Positions 8,963 to 17,151 of a stretch of DNA of 64,000 nucleotides are shown in pieces. Source of the DNA: Nocardia abscessus NBRC 100374 (GTDB taxonomy: Bacteria; Actinomycetota; Actinomycetes; Mycobacteriales; Mycobacteriaceae). Within the stretch, counting starts at the first letter, position 1. The number at the start of each line of letters is the position of its first letter. Where the stretch lies: NCBI RefSeq assembly GCF_000308455.1, contig NZ_BAFP01000117.1, positions 1 to 64,000 on the forward strand, read 5' to 3'. The notes below the pieces were generated by a model. It saw only the letters and a list, made by a program, of their open reading frames with translations. It was not told the DNA's origin and ran no database searches. Both the position numbers and the translations under genes were made by a program.

Positions 8963-8990
8963 GGGAACAACGACATACCGGTTGTCGGTT
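8963..8990 (+). promoter_or_regulatory. Candidate ECF-type promoter of sigE
   Basis: GGAAC at 8963-8967 is followed, 17 bp later, by CGGTTG at 8985-8990. This matches the general GGAAC-N16/18-(C/G)GTT pattern of SigE/SigH-type ECF promoters. A transcript from here would begin near 8997 and have about 75 nt of leader before the ATG at 9074. Autoregulation of sigE is inferred, not shown. Confidence 0.45.
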
Positions 8991-9073
8991 GTATCCGTAC
9001 GCAACGGTCCGCAGACCCGGGCCCGAGTGAGTCCCGACGTTTGCGGTCCCTAGTAGGAGGTAGCCCCATCCAC

Positions 9074-9733
9074 ATGGTCGATGCGGCGCGCGAATACGCC
9101 ACCCTGCCCGAGCAGATCCTGCCGGTCGAAGCCGACTCCGCCGCGGAGGCGGGCGAGCTGACCGGCACTGCTGCCTTCGATGCCACCGGTGACCGGTCGG
9201 CGATGCCGACGTGGGACGAACTCGTCCGCGAGCACGCCGACCGGGTCTACCGCCTGGCCTACCGCCTGTCCGGCGACGCTCAGGACGCGGATGACCTCAC
9301 CCAGGAGACGTTCATCCGGGTGTTCCGTTCGCTGTCGAACTACCAACCGGGCACCTTCGAGGGGTGGTTGCACCGCATCACCACCAACCTGTTCCTGGAC
9401 ATGGTCCGCCGTCGCAACCGGATCAGGATGGAAGCGCTGCCCGAGGACTACGACCGGGTGCCCGCCGAGGGCCCGGGGCCGGAGCAGGCCTACCACGACG
9501 CCCGGCTGGATCCCGACCTGCAAACGGCCCTGGATTCGCTCGCGCCGGAGTTCCGTGCCGCCGTGGTGCTGTGTGATATCGAGGGGCTGTCCTACGAGGA
9601 GATCGGCGCTACGCTCGGCGTGAAACTGGGCACTGTGCGCAGTCGGATCCACCGTGGACGCCAAGCCCTGCGCGACTACCTTGCGCATAATGGAAGTGAG
9701 CAGCGGTTCGCCGCTGACGCGAACATAGGGTGA
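9074..9733 (+). CDS. sigE: ECF sigma factor SigE
   Basis: This 219-residue extracytoplasmic-function sigma factor directs the envelope-stress response. Sigma region 2 spans about 50-125 (LVREHADRVYRLAYRLSGDAQDADDLTQETFIRVFRSL, then FLDMVRRR). Region 4 at about 155-205 has LSYEEIGATLGVKLGTVRSRIHRGRQALRDYL. The match to M. tuberculosis SigE (Rv1221) is very close from TWDELVR onward. The ATG at 9074 follows AGGAGGT with a rather long 12-nt spacing; an upstream frame opening at 8921 could give an N-terminal extension, as alternative starts are known for the mycobacterial gene. rseA, htrA and tatB follow in order. Confidence 0.95.
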   Translation: MVDAAREYATLPEQILPVEADSAAEAGELTGTAAFDATGDRSAMPTWDELVREHADRVYRLAYRLSGDAQDADDLTQETFIRVFRSLSNYQPGTFEGWLHRITTNLFLDMVRRRNRIRMEALPEDYDRVPAEGPGPEQAYHDARLDPDLQTALDSLAPEFRAAVVLCDIEGLSYEEIGATLGVKLGTVRSRIHRGRQALRDYLAHNGSEQRFAADANIG

Positions 9734-9794
9734 TTCGTCGGACGCCGGCGTCGCCCGAACATCGGTCGAGGTCGGTTGAAAGGGTGAGCACCGA

Positions 9795-10193
9795 ATGAGT
9801 GGCGACTCCAGCACGTCCGGTCGTCGTCCGCCGCGTTTCAGCCCCACCGAGCATCTGGCGAGTGAGGCGGTCGCGGCGTACGTGGACGGTGAGTTGCGGA
9901 TGAACGCCTACCTGCGGGCCGCTCAGCACCTCTCCCTGTGTCCGGAGTGCGCGGCGGAGGTGGATGCCCAGCAACAGGCGCGCATCGCGCTGCGGCATGC
10001 CGGGCAGGTAGCGATCCCGACCGGGCTGCACGACAGCCTGACCAGGATCCCGCTCGCGGAACTGCCCGGGGGCGCGTCCAGCGGGCGGACGCCGTCCTCG
10101 TCGTCGGATCAGTCCTCGCGCAACGAGGCGGTTTTCGGATTTCTGACCGATTCGTTCACCGCGACCCGGTGGACTACGTGGTGGCGCAAGTAG
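9795..10193 (+). CDS. rseA: Anti-sigma factor RseA (zinc-associated, ZAS family)
   Basis: This 132-residue protein is predicted to bind and inhibit SigE. It carries the ZAS signature HLSLCPEC, that is His45-x3-Cys49-x2-Cys52, which binds zinc and can sense redox in this family. The preceding helix (HLASEAVAAYVDGELRMNAYLRAAQ) is the usual sigma-binding part. No clear transmembrane helix is seen, as for mycobacterial RseA (Rv1222). An A/G-rich stretch (GAAAGGGTGAG) lies just before the ATG. The gene lies 61 bp after sigE and 10 bp before htrA, supporting one stress operon. Confidence 0.92.
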   Translation: MSGDSSTSGRRPPRFSPTEHLASEAVAAYVDGELRMNAYLRAAQHLSLCPECAAEVDAQQQARIALRHAGQVAIPTGLHDSLTRIPLAELPGGASSGRTPSSSSDQSSRNEAVFGFLTDSFTATRWTTWWRK

Positions 10194-10203
10194 AGTTTTC
10201 CGC

Positions 10204-11742
10204 GTGACCACCGAATCGACGAATTCCGGATCGGCCGACACCTCGGATTCGGCGGCCAACCGCGGGAATCTCCGTCCGCCGGACGCACCCGTGCTCGGCC
10301 CGCGCCCGGTCTATCGGCCCCATGTCGACACACACACCGCGCGCGCCTTCCGCAGGCCGTCGGGCCTCTCCGGTTCGTTCGCCGAGCCGCTGCCGCTGCG
10401 CAAGGCCGGTTCGGCGCCGCAATCCGGCCCCCTGATGCAGAATCGCCCGCCCGACGCGGTGCTCGCCGAGGCGTTCGGCCGCCCGGAGGGCTCCACCGAA
10501 ATCCTGCAGCGCGACCCCGAGGCCGCCGGTGGTCCCGCATCGGTCGCCGGACCGGCCGATCCCTGGCGTGACCCTGAGGCGGTCGCACGTCTCGGCTCCC
10601 CCGCGGTGCCCACGCCCAAGGCGCAATCGCTGCCGCAGGCCGAGAAGCTCAGCGCACGCGAAGTGCTGTTCGGCTCCCGGGTCGCGCCCAAGGCGCTGGC
10701 CCTGCTCGCGCTCGCCGCACTGGTCATCGGGCTGCTCGGCGGGCTGGTCGGACGATTGACCGCGGAAACCGCCTCGACGCTCACCTCCCGCAAGGTCACC
10801 CTCGAACAGTCCGGCGACGCCACCCGTCCTCACGGCCTGATCGCGCAGGTGGCCAATGCGGTGCTGCCCTCGGTGGTCTCCATCCGGGTGACCGTCGGCG
10901 ACAACGGCGCCACCGGCTCCGGCGTGGTGATCGACGGCGGTGGCTACGTGGTCACCAACAACCACGTGGTCTCGATGGCCGCCCAGGACAAGAGCAACCG
11001 GGCCGCCATCCAGGTGCAGTTCTCCGACGGCACCCGGGTGCCCGCGCAGATCGTCGGCCGCGATCCGAAGACCGACCTGGCCGTGCTCAAGGTCGATGTG
11101 AAGAATCTCACCGTCGCCCAGCTCGGCAAGTCCGGCGACGTCCAGGTCGGTGACGACGTCCTGGCCATCGGTTCGCCGCTGGGTCTGAGCAAGACGGTCA
11201 CCTCCGGCATCGTCAGCGCCCTGCACCGCCCGGTGAAGCTGGAGGGCGAGGGCAGCGACACGAAGGCCGTGATCGACGCCGTGCAGACCGACGCGTCGAT
11301 CAACCCGGGTAACTCCGGTGGCGCGCTCGTGGACATGGACGGCCGGGTCGTCGGCATCAACACCGCCATCCGCAGCGAGACCGGCGGCTCGGTCGGCCTC
11401 GGCTTCGCCATCCCGGTGGACAAGATGACCGAGGTCGCCCAGACCTTGATCCGCGACGGTGCGGTGCACCATCCGACCATGGGTCTGTCCGTCCGCACCA
11501 AGACGGTCGCCAACGACGCCATGAGCGGAGCCGCGGTGGCCGATGTGTCGCCGAACGGGCCGGCCGCCAGGGCGGGCATCGTCGAAGGCGACGTCATCGT
11601 GCGCGTCGGCGATCGGGAGGTCACCAGCTCCGATGAGTTCACAGTTGCCGAACAGTCCAACGAAATCGGACAGACCGTACCGGTCCAGCTCATCCGCGAG
11701 GGCCGCCAGGTCGACGTCTCGGTGACCTTGGAATCGGACTAG
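10204..11742 (+). CDS. htrA: HtrA-like membrane-anchored serine protease
   Basis: This 512-residue protein is predicted to degrade or process misfolded envelope proteins. A cytoplasmic Pro-rich segment of about 160 residues is followed by one transmembrane helix (about 161-183) and an extracytoplasmic trypsin-like domain. The catalytic triad is visible: His254 in TNNHVVS, Asp291 in KTDLAVLKVD and Ser371 in INPGNSGGALVD. A PDZ domain occupies about 410-505 (GLSVRTK..., ARAGIVEGDVIVRVGDREV). The order sigE-rseA-htrA-tatB matches Rv1221-Rv1224. Expression is probably SigE-linked. Confidence 0.95.
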   Translation: MTTESTNSGSADTSDSAANRGNLRPPDAPVLGPRPVYRPHVDTHTARAFRRPSGLSGSFAEPLPLRKAGSAPQSGPLMQNRPPDAVLAEAFGRPEGSTEILQRDPEAAGGPASVAGPADPWRDPEAVARLGSPAVPTPKAQSLPQAEKLSAREVLFGSRVAPKALALLALAALVIGLLGGLVGRLTAETASTLTSRKVTLEQSGDATRPHGLIAQVANAVLPSVVSIRVTVGDNGATGSGVVIDGGGYVVTNNHVVSMAAQDKSNRAAIQVQFSDGTRVPAQIVGRDPKTDLAVLKVDVKNLTVAQLGKSGDVQVGDDVLAIGSPLGLSKTVTSGIVSALHRPVKLEGEGSDTKAVIDAVQTDASINPGNSGGALVDMDGRVVGINTAIRSETGGSVGLGFAIPVDKMTEVAQTLIRDGAVHHPTMGLSVRTKTVANDAMSGAAVADVSPNGPAARAGIVEGDVIVRVGDREVTSSDEFTVAEQSNEIGQTVPVQLIREGRQVDVSVTLESD

Positions 11743-11843
11743 GCGTGTTGCGCGGCTCGGCTCGGGCTGGACGACACCCAGCGTTCACTTCCAAACCTCC
11801 TCTCGCCGGCTCGGCAGCAGGTAGGCCCAGGTAGCCTGGTTAC

Positions 11844-12260
11844 GTGTTCAGCAACATCGGCTGGAGCGAGATGGTCATCCTGCTCGTCGCCGCCCTCGTG
11901 ATCCTCGGCCCGGAGCGCTTGCCCGGTGCTGTGCGCTGGACCACGCGCAGCTTGCGGCAGGTGCGCGACTACGCGAGTGGCGCCACCTCCCAGCTGCGGC
12001 AGGAACTCGGGCCGGAGTTCGACGATCTGCGCAAGCCGCTGGCCGACCTGAACGAATTGCGCGGGATGACTCCGCGCGCGATGGTGACCAAACACCTTCT
12101 CAACGGCGACGATTCGCTGTTCAAGGATTTCGACAGCGCACTGCCCGATCCGAAGGATCTCTACAGCACCAACAGCGGCATGCCGGACTACCCGATGCCC
12201 AAGTTGGATAAGCCGTTGGAGCGCAACGAACGCCCTCCGATCGACACCGACGCCACCTGA
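11844..12260 (+). CDS. tatB: Sec-independent translocase component TatB
   Basis: This 138-residue component of the twin-arginine export pathway has the usual layout: an N-terminal membrane helix (VFSNIGWSEMVILLVAALVILGPERLPGAVRW) with the conserved Glu and the Gly-Pro hinge, an amphipathic helix, and a polar C-terminal tail ending in acidic and Pro-rich sequence. The position after htrA matches Rv1224. A Tat substrate candidate in this window is the DUF1906 protein at 49041-49754. The GTG start lacks a strong ribosome site in the immediate upstream bases. Confidence 0.92.
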   Translation: MFSNIGWSEMVILLVAALVILGPERLPGAVRWTTRSLRQVRDYASGATSQLRQELGPEFDDLRKPLADLNELRGMTPRAMVTKHLLNGDDSLFKDFDSALPDPKDLYSTNSGMPDYPMPKLDKPLERNERPPIDTDAT

Positions 12261-12268
12261 TTTGTCAA

Positions 12269-12308
12269 GAAGTCTAGACGCATTGCGCTGTTCAGCTGTC
12301 TAGACTTC
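12269..12308 (+). promoter_or_regulatory. 11-bp inverted repeat (double GTCTAGAC) before the HTH gene
   Basis: GAAGTCTAGAC at 12269-12279 and GTCTAGACTTC at 12298-12308 form a perfect 11-bp inverted repeat with an 18-bp spacer. Each arm also contains the self-palindrome GTCTAGAC, with centres 26 bp apart. TAGACT at 12301-12306 fits an actinobacterial -10 (TANNNT) and lies 6 bp before the ATG at 12313, so transcription may be leaderless and autoregulated. A role as a tatB terminator is possible but there is no T-run. Confidence 0.6.
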
Positions 12309-12312
12309 GCAC

Positions 12313-13170
12313 ATGTCGGCCGATGACGTGGCGCGCGTGTTCGCGATCGAGGACAAGGTCGAGCGACTGAAGGCGGCCACCGATGGGGTGGCGGCGGCCC
12401 AGCAGACCATCAACGAACTGACCAGGATTCGGCGTGCCGTGATCCGGGAACTCCATGCCGAAGGCTGGACGTTCGCCAGAATCGGTGCGGCGGCGGGCCT
12501 TTCCCGTGCCCGCATCCACCAGGTGAGTACGCAGGGGCCCGCGCCGGAAGGACTGTTCTTCGGGCACGGTTCGCTCACCGTGCTCGTTCCCGAGGTGCGC
12601 GCCGGACGGGTGATCGGCGCGCCGGATCCAGCTGCGCCGCAACGCTTGGCCGAACTGTTGCGCGAACTCGGCTTCGGCGTCGCGGTCGAGCATTTTCTCC
12701 CGGGCCGCCCGATCGACCTGCACCGTGACGGCCTGATCGTGTTGGGCGGTCCGGAGCTTTCGCCGAGTTTGCGTCAGTTGGTCGCCGCCGATCCCCGACT
12801 GCGGCGCGCGGTGGCCCGAATGGGCGACGCGCGCCGCGGAATCGAGGACCGGGCGGCCCGGCGGGTCTACCGGCCGGGCGGACCCGAGCCGCACGACATC
12901 GCCTACCTGGGCAGGCTTCCCCGGCCCGACAAACGCGGCAGCGTGCTGATGATCGACGGCATGCATCCGCCCGGCTCGCTCGGCGCCATCCGGCTGCTCG
13001 CCACCAGGCTGGCCACGCTGCACGAGCGGGCAGGCAATTACCTGTTCTCGGTGCTGATCGCCTGTCGTTTCGACCGCGCCACCGGCGAGCCACTCGAGGC
13101 CGAACTGCTCACGCCGGTCTACCGTCACGACCCCGAGAACCGATCACCCGCAACAGGTGTGCGTCGCTGA
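12313..13170 (+). CDS. HTH protein with unidentified C-terminal domain
   Basis: This 285-residue protein starts with a helical segment and a sigma-region-4-like helix-turn-helix at about 42-72 (VIRELHAEGWTFARIGAAAGLSRARIHQV). Residues about 80-270 form a separate alpha/beta domain with DGLIVLGGPELSPSLRQLV, YLGRLPRPDKRGSVLMIDGMH and PGSLGAIRLLATRLATL. The second part may be a ligand or nucleotide sensor, but I do not recognise the family. The paired palindromes at 12269-12308 directly before the ATG suggest it represses itself. Its neighbours do not share an obvious pathway. Confidence 0.72.
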   Translation: MSADDVARVFAIEDKVERLKAATDGVAAAQQTINELTRIRRAVIRELHAEGWTFARIGAAAGLSRARIHQVSTQGPAPEGLFFGHGSLTVLVPEVRAGRVIGAPDPAAPQRLAELLRELGFGVAVEHFLPGRPIDLHRDGLIVLGGPELSPSLRQLVAADPRLRRAVARMGDARRGIEDRAARRVYRPGGPEPHDIAYLGRLPRPDKRGSVLMIDGMHPPGSLGAIRLLATRLATLHERAGNYLFSVLIACRFDRATGEPLEAELLTPVYRHDPENRSPATGVRR

Positions 13171-13511
13171 GCCGAGGGAAGTACCGGCTGCTCGACGCCC
13201 GTTACCGGAGACCGGGATTCGAACCTACCTGCGAGTTCGACCGAACTAGGAGCGGCGGGTGCACTGCCGCAACGAGATTCAGCAAATCAATGGCACCGCA
13301 AGAGAGCGTAAACCACCCGTCGCGGTGAACGCTGCGGAGCGCTCGGTCGGACGGTAACCAACCCCACCGATCACCAGGTCACAGGGCCTAAGCGAAGTCA
13401 CCCGAGCATGCCCACCCCTGTGTGGCACGGGTCACCAACCCTCCCACGAGCGGGTTCATACGCGGATGATTGAATAGCTGGACGATAACCGCATGTGATA
13501 GGTGAACTCTG
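13171..13511 (+). other. Intergenic region without a convincing gene
   Basis: About 340 bp lie between two rightward genes. On the minus strand there is a tRNA T-loop-like GGTTCGAATCCCGG near 13213-13226, but its T-stem does not pair and no tRNA body is present. AGTTCG-AC-CGAACT at 13234-13247 is a short palindrome. Nothing else was supported. Confidence 0.5.
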
Positions 13512-14078
13512 ATGCGTGATCGAAAGTCGATGTCTGCGAGTTCGGTGGTCCTTCGTTCCATACTGCGGTGCGAGCCGTACGACATCGCGGCTCCTGCCCG
13601 CACCGGCGATCCGACGGTGTCCACCCACCGGGTCACCTACAGCGACCGCCTGAAGGTCTTCCTCGGCCGCGGTGAGGCCCTCGACAGCTTTCTCCGTCCG
13701 CTGCGCAGGTTGGACGGCTTCCACCGCTACTCGGTGAACATGACCCGGCTCGCCGAGCCGATGCGACCTGCCGACATCGACCCGGCGATCAGTTCCGCAC
13801 CCGGTCGGGAGTACTTGCAATGCACCGGCTCGGCGGACGCGCTGACCGTGGAGATGCGCACCGCCGTGAACGGCACGCCGCACTGCTTCACCGTCGGTCT
13901 TCCCGGCGACCGGATCGGTCTGCCCGCTGTCGAGGTGCCGGTTCCGGTCGGCCTGCCCACCCCCAGGGTCTATCCGGACGAAGTGTTCACGGCGGAGCAG
14001 GCCGCCGAGATTTTCACGGCGTATTTCGAGACCGACGCCGTCCCGCCCCATCTCCAGCTCCGCGAAACGGACGCGTGA
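13512..14078 (+). CDS. Hypothetical protein, possibly Imm1-like
   Basis: This 188-residue soluble protein has no signal or membrane segment. The C-terminal motif VFTAEQAAEIFTAYFETDAVPPHLQLRE, after a region of short beta strands (LTVEMRTAVNGTPHCFTVGLPGDRIGLP), loosely resembles the Imm1 family of immunity proteins found beside secreted polymorphic toxins. No toxin gene is visible nearby, so the resemblance is weak. The ATG at 13512 is the first in frame; one at 13530 is an alternative. A small membrane protein follows 22 bp later on the same strand. Confidence 0.6.
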   Translation: MRDRKSMSASSVVLRSILRCEPYDIAAPARTGDPTVSTHRVTYSDRLKVFLGRGEALDSFLRPLRRLDGFHRYSVNMTRLAEPMRPADIDPAISSAPGREYLQCTGSADALTVEMRTAVNGTPHCFTVGLPGDRIGLPAVEVPVPVGLPTPRVYPDEVFTAEQAAEIFTAYFETDAVPPHLQLRETDA

Positions 14079-14100
14079 GGCGTCCGGCAAGGAGGAAATC

Positions 14101-14451
14101 GTGAATCCGCTACTACTCATCGGCGGCGCCGTCCTGGCGGTGGGGCTACTCGGCCTGCTCGTCAGCGTGCTGCTGCGGCCAGGGGGGTCGAAGGCCCATC
14201 TGACCGTCGCCGATCTCCAGGCCAGGCTCGCGCACGAGCAATCGGCCACCTCGCCCGAACCGGAAGGTTCGGACGAACCGGCGGCCGACCAGCCGCACAC
14301 CGACGACGCCCGGGCGGACGACCCTTCGCGTCCGGAAGCCGAGGAACCTCGCACGGACGGCCCTCGTGCCGGGACGGGGAATCCCGCCGAGGCGCCCGAA
14401 ACGCGGGCAGATCCGGTGCTGCTGCCGGATCACCGTCGCCGCGCCGAATAG
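14101..14451 (+). CDS. Small single-pass membrane protein with acidic Pro-rich tail
   Basis: This is a 116-residue protein with an N-terminal transmembrane helix (LLLIGGAVLAVGLLGLLVSVLL) and a long disordered hydrophilic tail rich in Glu, Asp, Pro and Ala. AAGGAGGAAATC directly before the GTG is a strong ribosome site. It is close behind the 13512-14078 gene, so the two are probably cotranscribed. No family is recognised and the tail composition is typical of low-complexity cytoplasmic regions. Confidence 0.72.
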   Translation: MNPLLLIGGAVLAVGLLGLLVSVLLRPGGSKAHLTVADLQARLAHEQSATSPEPEGSDEPAADQPHTDDARADDPSRPEAEEPRTDGPRAGTGNPAEAPETRADPVLLPDHRRRAE

Positions 14452-14542
14452 GCTTCGAATAACTAGGCTGGCGGTACGGCGCGGATTCGCCGTTCGCCTC
14501 GGGCCCGATGCGCCGGACCCGCTCGGGAAAGGACCGGTCGCG

Positions 14543-15682
14543 GTGCGCGCGATACTCGGGCAATTGATCAGTCTGCTGCCGCACGGGCCGGTCGCGCTGG
14601 CCCGCGTGGTGGACACCACCGGCCCCGGACCTCGGGAACAGGGCGCGGCGATGATCGTCACCGGCTCCGGCTCCGTGCACGGCTCACTGTCCAGCGGATG
14701 CGTCGAGTCCGCCGTCCTCGCCTCGGCGCAGGACGTGCTGGTGAGTGGCCACGCGGTGACCGACCGGTTCGGCTATGCCGATGCCGACGGGCCCGCCGTG
14801 GGCTTGACCTGCGGCGGGGAGATCGAAGTCTTCATCGAGCGGATCTCACGCGAGCGGCTGCCCCTACTCTCGGCGCTGCGGCAGCGGATCGAGAACGGCC
14901 TTCCCGTCGCTTTGGCCACCACCTTGGACGCCACACCGGAATGGAAACTGCTGGCGCCCGAAGACACCGATCCGTGGCACGGCGTGGACCGCGACGCACG
15001 GGCGCTGCTGGCCGGGGGCCGCTGCGGTGTAGTGGGCGCCGACGAGTGCGCGGCACATGGCGCACCACGCCCCCGGACGTTCGTGCACGTCTTCGCCGCC
15101 CCGGCCCGCATGATCCTGGCGGGCGCGAACGATTTCGTGCGCGCGCTCAGCCGCACCGGCCGCCAGCTCGGCTACCGGGTGACCGTCGTGGATGCCCGCG
15201 AGACCTTCGCCACCGCCACTCGGTTCCCCGCAGCCCACGAGGTCGTCGTGGACTGGCCGCACCGGTATCTGCGCGGGGAACAGCAGGCGGGGCGGATCGA
15301 CCGGCGCACCGTGGTCTGCGTGCTCACCCATGACGCCAAATTCGACGTCCCGATGCTGGCCGAGGCGCTGTCGTGCGCACGCATCGGCTTCGTCGGCGCC
15401 CTCGGCTCCCGCCGGACGCACGCCGAGCGCGTCGAGCGACTGCGCGCCGCGGGCGTCACCGACGACCAGCTCGGACGGCTGCGAAGTCCGGTCGGGCTGG
15501 ACCTCGACGCCCGCACACCGGACGAGACGGCCATCTCCATCGCCGCCCAGATCCTGGCCGAACGCGGCGGCGCCTCCGCCCTTCCGCTGGATCGCCTCGA
15601 CGGCCCCCTCCATCGCGATCTGCTCGAAGTTCGCTCCGCGAAGCGGATTGGACGCCGGATCGCCGGGAATACCCGACCATAG
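14543..15682 (+). CDS. XdhC/CoxI family protein
   Basis: This 379-residue protein belongs to the XdhC/CoxI family, which binds and sulfurates molybdenum cofactor for insertion into xanthine-dehydrogenase-type enzymes. The N-terminal domain has MIVTGSGSVHGSLSSGCVESAV, close to the family GSISGGCVE motif. The C-terminal Rossmann domain has RTVVCVLTHDAKFDVPML and FVGALGSRRTHAERVERL. The GTG at 14543 gives a normal-length start (RAILGQLISLLPHGPVALARVVDT). No molybdenum hydroxylase subunit is visible in the window, so its client is encoded elsewhere. Confidence 0.87.
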   Translation: MRAILGQLISLLPHGPVALARVVDTTGPGPREQGAAMIVTGSGSVHGSLSSGCVESAVLASAQDVLVSGHAVTDRFGYADADGPAVGLTCGGEIEVFIERISRERLPLLSALRQRIENGLPVALATTLDATPEWKLLAPEDTDPWHGVDRDARALLAGGRCGVVGADECAAHGAPRPRTFVHVFAAPARMILAGANDFVRALSRTGRQLGYRVTVVDARETFATATRFPAAHEVVVDWPHRYLRGEQQAGRIDRRTVVCVLTHDAKFDVPMLAEALSCARIGFVGALGSRRTHAERVERLRAAGVTDDQLGRLRSPVGLDLDARTPDETAISIAAQILAERGGASALPLDRLDGPLHRDLLEVRSAKRIGRRIAGNTRP

Positions 15683-15845
15683 AGCCGCACATACCGCCCA
15701 GAGGACGTCTCAATCCGCCTTGCACCGCGCGGCATGCGGCCGCACACTTGATTTGCTGAAAGTTAACTACGAGTAGGTGACGGTGCGTTGCGCTTCGGCC
15801 CCGCCACGCTCTGCCCGGCCCGCCCCACCGAGAGGAGAAAGCGCC

Positions 15846-16181
15846 GTGACCGCCACCCAGATCGCCGTCCTCTGCTCGCTCGTCGGCGCCGCCGGCCTGG
15901 TCGCCACCATCGGGTTGCTGCACGGACCAGCGAACCGGCGACGCAGGCTCGGCCTCGCTCAGCACGGAGTAGCGCAGCGGATCCCCGCCACCGTGCTACC
16001 GGTCTGTCCGATCGGCAGGCCACAGCGGGTGCCCATCGAGCCGTTGACGGTCGCGGAAGCGCACGAACTCATGCAGCGCCACCGGATCTGCGAACCCTCC
16101 GAGTGCGTCTACAAGCTCGCGGCCTTCCGCACCCTGATCGAGGCGGGGTACATGCGAGACCCACATGCGGAAGGCGCCTGA
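15846..16181 (+). CDS. Small membrane-anchored hypothetical protein
   Basis: This 111-residue product has an N-terminal hydrophobic helix (IAVLCSLVGAAGLVATIGLL), a basic segment (NRRRRLG), and a soluble region with LTVAEAHELMQRHRICEPSECVYKLAAFRTLIEAG. The latter looks like a short helical domain with two Cys. GAGAGGAGAAAGCGCC precedes the GTG at 15846 and supports this start over an upstream GTG at 15780. The family is not recognised. It lies between xdhC and the convergent gpgS. Confidence 0.63.
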   Translation: MTATQIAVLCSLVGAAGLVATIGLLHGPANRRRRLGLAQHGVAQRIPATVLPVCPIGRPQRVPIEPLTVAEAHELMQRHRICEPSECVYKLAAFRTLIEAGYMRDPHAEGA

Positions 16182-16212
16182 GCGTTGCGCGGACCCGGGG
16201 CGCCGGAGCAGC

Positions 16213-17151
16213 TCAGGCCGCCGCGCACGCGGGCCGCAGGGTGACCATCGGCGGACGGTCCACCAGCGACACTTCGGTGCTGTGCGCGGTGAATTCGCCG
16301 CCGATCAGCGGGAATTGCGTCAGCGCCGCACCGGAGTCCTGGACACCGCTGCGACCGAGCACCGTGCCGAGAATCTGGCGGCTCATCACACCGAGGTCGG
16401 CCAGCGGCCGGTTGCGATGTGTGCGCACGCCCAGGTTGACCTGGCCGATCGCGGACATGCCGAGCCGGTCGTAGGTGTCCAGCAGCAGCCCGATCTCCAC
16501 GCCGTAGCCCGGCGCGAACGGCACCGAGGTGAGCAGTTCGCGGGTGCCCGCGTATTCACCGCCGAGCGGCTGCAACACCTGCGAGAGCTCGGGTCGCAGC
16601 GCGGCCAGCAAGGGGCGGGCGACCAACTCGGTGACGCGGCCCCCACCGTGCGCGTCCACCGCGCCGCCTTGGCGCAGCGGCCTGCGGTAGTAGGCCTTGG
16701 CCAGATGCAGGTCGTCGACCGTGAGCAGCGGGCCGAGCAATTTCGGCACGAAGGCCGGATCCGGGTCGATCAAATCGGAATCGACGAAGGCGATCAGATC
16801 GCCGCTGGTCACCGCCAGGGAGCGCCACAGCACCTCCCCTTTGCCCGGCGCAGGCTCCAGCTCCGGCACCGCCTGCTCCCGGCTGATCACCTCGGCGCCC
16901 GCCGCGCGCGCCCGCTGCGCGGTCGCGTCGGTCGAGCCGGAATCCAGCACGATCAGCTCGTCGACGAGCGTGCCGAGCAGCGGGCGGATGCTGGCCACCA
17001 CGTCGGCCACGGTCCGCTCTTCGTTCAGCGCGGGCAGCACCACCGACACGGTGCGCCCGGCTTTGGCGGAGACGAGTTCGTCCACCCGCCAGTCCGGGGT
17101 GTCCCAGGTATTGGTCGTCGCCCAGGCGGGCTCACGGTATTTGAATGTCAT
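16213..17151 (-). CDS. gpgS: Glucosyl-3-phosphoglycerate synthase
   Basis: This GT81-type glycosyltransferase makes glucosyl-3-phosphoglycerate, the first step to methylglucose lipopolysaccharides that regulate fatty-acid synthesis. The 312-residue product has VSVVLPALNEERTVADVV, LIVLDSGSTDAT and FVDSDLIDPDP with the DSD metal motif, and RVTELVARPLLAALRPELSQVLQPLGGEYAGTRELL for the acceptor side. The start overlaps the folP2 stop by four bases (ATGA at 17148-17151). In M. tuberculosis, folP2 and gpgS (Rv1207-Rv1208) are likewise adjacent. Confidence 0.95.
   Translation of the reverse strand: MTFKYREPAWATTNTWDTPDWRVDELVSAKAGRTVSVVLPALNEERTVADVVASIRPLLGTLVDELIVLDSGSTDATAQRARAAGAEVISREQAVPELEPAPGKGEVLWRSLAVTSGDLIAFVDSDLIDPDPAFVPKLLGPLLTVDDLHLAKAYYRRPLRQGGAVDAHGGGRVTELVARPLLAALRPELSQVLQPLGGEYAGTRELLTSVPFAPGYGVEIGLLLDTYDRLGMSAIGQVNLGVRTHRNRPLADLGVMSRQILGTVLGRSGVQDSGAALTQFPLIGGEFTAHSTEVSLVDRPPMVTLRPACAAA

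Noticed and set aside
13234..13247. Palindrome AGTTCG-AC-CGAACT as an operator
   Set aside because: It is about 260 bp from the next start and short enough to occur by chance in GC-rich DNA.
13195..13300. Minus-strand tRNA suggested by GGTTCGAATCCCGG
   Set aside because: The T-stem would have at least two mismatches, and no D-arm, anticodon arm or acceptor pairing could be drawn.
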